DNA of 8,103 bases from Methanobacteriota archaeon (GTDB lineage Archaea > Thermoplasmatota > Poseidoniia > Poseidoniales > Thalassarchaeaceae). Below the pieces are notes generated by a model that saw nothing but the letters and a program-made list of their open reading frames with translations, ran no database searches and was not told where the DNA came from. A program made the position numbers and the translations under genes. Positions 4,731 through 8,103 of this stretch are shown piece by piece; position 1 is the stretch's first letter, and each line of letters begins with the position of its first letter. Where the stretch lies: contig NYYK01000087.1 in NCBI GenBank assembly GCA_002685895.1, forward strand, positions 1 through 8,103, read 5' to 3'.

Positions 4731-5716
4731 TGGGCGACATCTCTGATTTACTGAAATTGCATGATTGGATATGTGAAAAGCGTGAGCAAGGTGCTATTGC
4801 TGTATTAACACACAAAAATGGAGATATGGACACTATTGGTTCTGCTTCGGCACTGGCGGAATTGATAGGCCACAATGCAAAGGCTTGCGGAATACATATC
4901 TCAAAAATTGCCAAGAGAGTTTTGACTCAAACAAAGAATGATTTTCATTTGATGAACCCATCTAACCCGATGTGGCCCAGAACTTTAGCAGGGATAATTG
5001 TCGTTGACACGGCCTCTCCATCCCAAACCGGCCTCAATTTACCCGAAGGTGTACCTACATGTGTTATCGATCACCACCAAGGTGGAAGTGATTGGGGAGA
5101 TGTCGATATCAATATCTGTTGGAATGTCACCTCTACTGCTGAAATAGTTCACAGGTATTCTAAAGAATTCAATCCTGAAGGTCTTGGTGCCGAATCAGCA
5201 ATTCAATTACTTGCTGGAATCATTACTGATACAGGCCGATTCAAACATGCAGATGCTGGCTCTTTGAAAGCCGCCTCTGAAATCATCGAACGCTATTCAT
5301 TGGATTATGCCAGTTTCGTAGAATCGCTCGAAAAGGAGGATATGAATCACTCGCAAAAGGTCTCCATTGCTAAATCTCTAACTAAAGTAGAAGCGATTGA
5401 TGCTGGTAATTGGTTTCTTCTACACACAACAGGGGGAACTAATGAGGGGGTTATCGCACACTCATTGCTAACTGCTGGCGCAGAAGTTGCACTTGTTGTA
5501 CGCCGAGCTAAACATGAAACGCGTCTTATTGCTAGGGCTACTAGATCTGCAGTTAATGATGGTGTCCACCTTGGTAAATTAATGTCTGAACTATCTGAAA
5601 CACTCGAAGGAGAAGGTGGCGGACATGCAGGTGCTGCAGGTTGGTCTGGTGATGTGCCAGCAATTACAGCTTGCTCAGGCTTCATCGCTGCTTTGTCAGC
5701 AGTACGGAGGGGTTGA
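4730..5716 (+). CDS. DHH/DHHA1 family phosphoesterase (NrnA/RecJ-like)
   Basis: This is a metal-dependent phosphoesterase of the DHH superfamily, whose characterised members include nanoRNase/pAp phosphatase NrnA, RecJ nucleases and cyclic-dinucleotide phosphodiesterases. All core motifs are visible in 328 residues: motif I H28-K-N-G-D32-M-D34-T-I-G-S, motif II with Asp93 (VVDTA), motif III D114-H115-H116, motif IV GIITDTGRF with Asp167, and the C-terminal DHHA1 substrate-binding motif GGGHAGAAG (296-304). Motif I has Gly where NrnA-type proteins usually have Pro (HxNPDxD). There is no signal peptide, membrane segment, PAS or CBS domain, so it looks like a soluble stand-alone enzyme. The size and two-domain layout fit NrnA-like oligoribonuclease better than long RecJ. 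Position behind the exosome and prefoldin genes makes a role in clearing 2-5-nt RNA remnants plausible, but the true substrate is not shown by the sequence. Confidence 0.88.
   Translation: MGDISDLLKLHDWICEKREQGAIAVLTHKNGDMDTIGSASALAELIGHNAKACGIHISKIAKRVLTQTKNDFHLMNPSNPMWPRTLAGIIVVDTASPSQTGLNLPEGVPTCVIDHHQGGSDWGDVDINICWNVTSTAEIVHRYSKEFNPEGLGAESAIQLLAGIITDTGRFKHADAGSLKAASEIIERYSLDYASFVESLEKEDMNHSQKVSIAKSLTKVEAIDAGNWFLLHTTGGTNEGVIAHSLLTAGAEVALVVRRAKHETRLIARATRSAVNDGVHLGKLMSELSETLEGEGGGHAGAAGWSGDVPAITACSGFIAALSAVRRG
5706..5712 (+). promoter_or_regulatory. Shine-Dalgarno that selects the TTG start at 5718
   Basis: GGAGGGG lies in the last codons of the DHH gene and is 5 nt before TTG 5718. It is the best ribosome-binding site near the start of the downstream gene, which has no in-frame ATG near this site. 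The DHH stop (5714-5716) falls between the motif and the TTG, so termination and re-initiation would occur in one place. Confidence 0.7.
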
Positions 5717-5717
5717 T

Positions 5718-6677
5718 TTGAAAACCGCTCACCAACTTTATGAGCGCCACGAAGTAAACCCCTTGTCATATTCTGAAATTGAAGATTTCGAAGATAAATT
5801 AGGATTGGCCAATGCCGCAATATTGGCCGGAGATGAAATATTCATAGCAGAGATTACTGGATTACTTAGTGAGGCCGAAATTGCCTTCGTTGATTTTCGT
5901 CGTGCCCAATTATCCAATGATTTTGATTCTGCACAAAGTCAATTGAAGGAATGCGTTGAATCTAGTAGAAATAGTACATCACGTAATTATTTTCTTGAGG
6001 CGCGTGCTAGAATGGAATGGGGCCTTCTTAGATTCACCCAAGGCCAAATTGATGAAGCTGGAATAGATCTGCGTTGGGCTATGGAGCGCCTGAAAGTGAT
6101 ATCAGAAGGTAGTGCTGAACATGGATTGGCAATTATCAATATGGCTGCATGGCATCTTTCTAGAAATGAATCAATCATGGCATTGTCCCAGTTGAGCCAA
6201 ATAGATAGGTTAGGGCCACATAAAATCGAAATCATTGCTGCAAGTAGGTTGCAAATAGCAAAAATTCTCTTTGAGATAGGAGATTACAAATCAAGTCAAA
6301 GACATGCTTGGGTTGCATTTCAAGGATTCCGTTCGTGTAGTATGATAGGGGGGGCGATTGAGGCCGCACTAATATGGCTAGATTTGAGCATTAATAAGGT
6401 ATCAAAAAGTGCTACTTTAATGTCAGAAATTGTTGAAAATGCCAGCCCACGAAATCTAGGTGATAATAACGAGTGCAGCTCTCACCCTGACGATGTGGAG
6501 TTGGTTATAGAATGGTGTACTGATTACTGGGAAGTCGATTTCTCGGGGCCCAATAGGCCAGACTTAATGGTAATGCTTGAGGCAGAAAATAGCGTTGGTT
6601 TGAAAATGTTTTCAGGTAAATTGACTGAAGAAACCAATATTGAAGACCTAGAAGTCCTCAAGATGTTGAATCAGTGA
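5718..6677 (+). CDS. TPR-like helical protein of unknown function, coupled to the DHH gene
   Basis: I do not recognise this family. The 319-residue product is almost entirely helical, with TPR-like helix pairs. The clearest is about residues 92-125 (LEARARMEWGLLRFTQGQIDEAGIDLRWAMERL region, with the small-large residue spacing of a TPR). Others are at about 135-166 and 171-204 (RLQIAKILFEIGDYKSSQRHAW). The C-terminal 100 residues are acidic and not TPR-like. There is no signal peptide, membrane segment or catalytic motif. The start is taken as TTG 5718 because GGAGGGG is 5 nt upstream and the frame upstream of it only re-reads the DHH coding region. It begins one base after the DHH stop, so co-translation with that enzyme is likely and a scaffold or adaptor role can be imagined. 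It ends in a 20-nt convergent overlap with the next gene. A run of seven G sits at codons 211-213. Confidence 0.75.
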   Translation: MKTAHQLYERHEVNPLSYSEIEDFEDKLGLANAAILAGDEIFIAEITGLLSEAEIAFVDFRRAQLSNDFDSAQSQLKECVESSRNSTSRNYFLEARARMEWGLLRFTQGQIDEAGIDLRWAMERLKVISEGSAEHGLAIINMAAWHLSRNESIMALSQLSQIDRLGPHKIEIIAASRLQIAKILFEIGDYKSSQRHAWVAFQGFRSCSMIGGAIEAALIWLDLSINKVSKSATLMSEIVENASPRNLGDNNECSSHPDDVELVIEWCTDYWEVDFSGPNRPDLMVMLEAENSVGLKMFSGKLTEETNIEDLEVLKMLNQ

Positions 6678-7668
6678 GATTATCTTGGGCTTGTTTGAGG
6701 TAGACTTCGGCCCAGGTTTCCCCATTAGTGACCAATCTACGTGCGAGGAAGAATGCCGATGAATACTCCCTGTTTTCGATTAGGTCAAGCAGATTTGCCT
6801 CAAGATCACTAACTTGAGGTTCATCATCTAAATCCTCATCATCAATTATTTCAGGAGAACTAACCTTCAATGCAAGGTTTTCCATGCGTTTGAGGAATAA
6901 GGAGCGCCCATCAGCACTGGGGGCAGACCATGATGAACTGGTTCCATCCAGTCTATTTTCCATCCTAGTTCGAAATTTATCTCTAGGTGTCAATTGAGGG
7001 AAATGAGTCTGAGCTTGGTCATAACAATACCAAGCCTCATCGAATTCTTTACGAGATTCGTGAAGTAGTCCAAGTTCAATCCATGCTTCATGATTAAAGG
7101 GGCGATGTGCTAGAAGTCGCCTGACAAGCAAAATGAATAATTCTTCATCTATCGGCCTAATTCGTTCCAATCTCCTCCCAAAGAGGATGTTAGCTCGTGG
7201 ATCGGATAGGTCGAGTTGGAAGAATCGTTCTTTCAATTCAATGAGAAATTCCTCATTTACTAGTTGAATCCAGTAATCTGGGTCGAGAGGGTCAGCCGCA
7301 AGAGAAGCACTTAGTAATTGGAATCCGTGTTGAAGCATGTCGACACCGGCCAATTGAGTTAATAGTTCAGGATCTCGACCAAGAACAGAAAATAAATCTT
7401 CCAAAACTGCTCTTAGTCCCTCTTCATCACCTGCTTTTTCTTTGATTTTAGCAAGTATTCTCCAGTTTTCTTCATGAGTGAAATCATGCAATACGGCTTG
7501 TCGGGCACTCTGCTCAGCCCAACCTAAATTTTGGGCAACATTTTCAGATGTTGAATCAACGAGTGCGAGAAACTTCTCAGCCTGAGAACGATGTCGATTT
7601 CCAAGGCTCCTTCTTGGATGTTGCAGGTCTGAACCACTACTGTTCGCCACAAGCGCACTAAGGGGCAC
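6658..7668 (-). CDS. TPR-repeat protein of unknown function
   Basis: This is a 336-residue soluble helical protein with no recognisable enzyme motif. The best TPR unit is at residues 192-225 (HEAWIELGLLHESRKEFDEAW), which carries the TPR-type Trp-Leu-Gly and Ala spacing. Related helix pairs run from about 32 to 92 and 110 to 190. A Ser-rich then acidic linker (244-288, with DDEDLDDE at 276-283) separates a last helical segment (289-332). The start is uncertain: GTG 7668 is the most upstream in-frame choice because a stop (TGA, complement of 7672-7674) lies just before it, and GTG 7650 is also possible. The only ribosome-binding-like sequence is a weak AAGG about 11 nt ahead. It lies 27 nt downstream of the ubiD-family gene on the same strand and may share its transcript. 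It faces the plus-strand TPR gene and overlaps it tail to tail. Confidence 0.75.
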   Translation of the reverse strand: MPLSALVANSSGSDLQHPRRSLGNRHRSQAEKFLALVDSTSENVAQNLGWAEQSARQAVLHDFTHEENWRILAKIKEKAGDEEGLRAVLEDLFSVLGRDPELLTQLAGVDMLQHGFQLLSASLAADPLDPDYWIQLVNEEFLIELKERFFQLDLSDPRANILFGRRLERIRPIDEELFILLVRRLLAHRPFNHEAWIELGLLHESRKEFDEAWYCYDQAQTHFPQLTPRDKFRTRMENRLDGTSSSWSAPSADGRSLFLKRMENLALKVSSPEIIDDEDLDDEPQVSDLEANLLDLIENREYSSAFFLARRLVTNGETWAEVYLKQAQDNLTDSTS

Positions 7669-7695
7669 TATTCATTGAACCTTTGGAGTTAAACT

Positions 7696-8103
7696 TCAAA
7701 GAACTGAGGTAAAAGGCTTCTTGTCGCGACCAAAAGGGATGGTAGCATCATAACCTATCTTAGAGGTCAAACCATCATCTGCCCTAGTTGGGTCGAGGCT
7801 ACTCCCTTTTTGATTACTCAAGATGATTGTATCTCGGTCAGGTTGCCATCGAGTCATCAAAGCCCACTCAACTCTGATTGGATCTGCAGGGTCGATGTCG
7901 ACATCTACAACAGTAACCGCTTTCATCGAAGGGTGGCCTTGAAATGCGGCCATGATGGCGTTTCTAGCATCATCTGGCGACGAAGGTACGATTTGTACTA
8001 CTGCTGAGAGCCAACCTGAACCACCTGACGTCATTACAACATCAGTACATTCGCAAACCTTGGAGACACTGGATTTGATTGTAGGAGCCCGTGGTAACCC
8101 CAT
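7696..8103 (-). CDS. ubiD: UbiD-family decarboxylase, C-terminal part, cut by window edge
   Basis: This is the C-terminal ~135 residues of a UbiD-type decarboxylase, an enzyme family that uses prenylated FMN to remove carboxyl groups. The match is to conserved features of the tail: GLPRAPTI (near the start of the fragment), TSGGSGWLSAVVQI, the AIMAAFQGHPSMKAVTVVDVDIDPADP stretch, then WALMTRWQPDRD, GSSLDP and the terminal KIGYDATIPFG. Full proteins run to about 400-500 residues, so roughly the N-terminal two thirds, including the prFMN-binding and catalytic Glu-Arg-Glu residues, lie beyond position 8103. The Met at 8103 is probably internal. In archaea, UbiD homologues include anhydromevalonate phosphate decarboxylase of the archaeal mevalonate pathway, as well as genuine ubiquinone/menaquinone-type and aromatic-acid enzymes. 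The fragment cannot decide between them, though the isoprenoid role is attractive. Confidence 0.9.
   Translation of the reverse strand: MGLPRAPTIKSSVSKVCECTDVVMTSGGSGWLSAVVQIVPSSPDDARNAIMAAFQGHPSMKAVTVVDVDIDPADPIRVEWALMTRWQPDRDTIILSNQKGSSLDPTRADDGLTSKIGYDATIPFGRDKKPFTSVL

Noticed and set aside
5616..5717. An upstream ATG that would lengthen the TPR-like protein by 34 residues
   Set aside because: That stretch re-reads the DHHA1-coding end of the DHH gene in another frame and lacks a good ribosome-binding site. TTG 5718 has GGAGGGG at ideal spacing.
5347..5820. A 157-codon open frame on the minus strand opposite the DHH gene and the start of the TPR-like gene
   Set aside because: It is antisense to well-conserved DHH motifs, has a Pro/Ser-rich composition typical of a reverse reading, and shows no recognisable domain or ribosome-binding site.
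1..8103. tRNA or rRNA genes, CRISPR arrays, insertion sequences, attachment sites
   Set aside because: None seen. The window is packed with coding sequence, and the longest gap between genes is 71 nt, with no repeated unit or transposase.

Overview
The window is a compact archaeal chromosome segment. Ten genes on the plus strand are in classic 'exosome superoperon' order: proteasome alpha subunit (psmA), SBDS-type ribosome maturation factor, exosome subunits Rrp4, Rrp41 and Rrp42, ribosomal protein eL43 (L37Ae), a Pcc1-like KEOPS subunit, prefoldin beta, a DHH phosphoesterase and a TPR-like protein of unknown function. Facing them on the minus strand are a second TPR protein and the C-terminal part of a UbiD-family decarboxylase cut by the right edge. 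An archaeal origin is certain from the gene set (20S alpha subunit, aRrp4/41/42, eL43, prefoldin beta). Moderate base composition, an acidic tail on eL43 and dense Shine-Dalgarno use suggest a mesophilic euryarchaeon, perhaps a marine Thermoplasmata relative such as Marine Group II (Poseidoniales). That placement is inference and was not tested.

Layout: psmA (5-727), then a 57-nt gap whose hairpin contains the SBDS ribosome-binding site; SBDS (785-1474), then a 71-nt gap with an AT-rich hairpin plus T-run and a GC-rich hairpin; rrp4, rrp41 and rrp42 (1546-3757) with overlapping stop/start codons; eL43 (3767-4174); pcc1 overlapping the end of eL43 (to 4394); prefoldin beta (4410-4730); DHH protein (4730-5716) starting on the last base of the prefoldin stop; a TTG-started TPR-like gene (5718-6677); a convergent 20-nt overlap with the minus-strand TPR gene (6658-7668); and the ubiD fragment (7696-8103). 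No stretch longer than 71 nt lacks a gene. I saw no tRNA, rRNA, CRISPR array, insertion sequence or frameshift.

Together the plus-strand genes link protein degradation (20S proteasome), RNA degradation (hexameric Rrp41/Rrp42 ring with Rrp4 cap), ribosome assembly (SBDS, eL43), tRNA t6A modification (Pcc1) and co-translational folding (prefoldin). The DHH protein and the TPR protein sit at the tail of this transcription unit and appear translationally coupled to it. The DHH protein is a plausible finishing enzyme for short RNAs left by the exosome. The two TPR proteins and the absence of rpoP between eL43 and pcc1 are the least explained parts. Nothing here looks like a wholly new system; the most promising lead is the coupled DHH-TPR pair.
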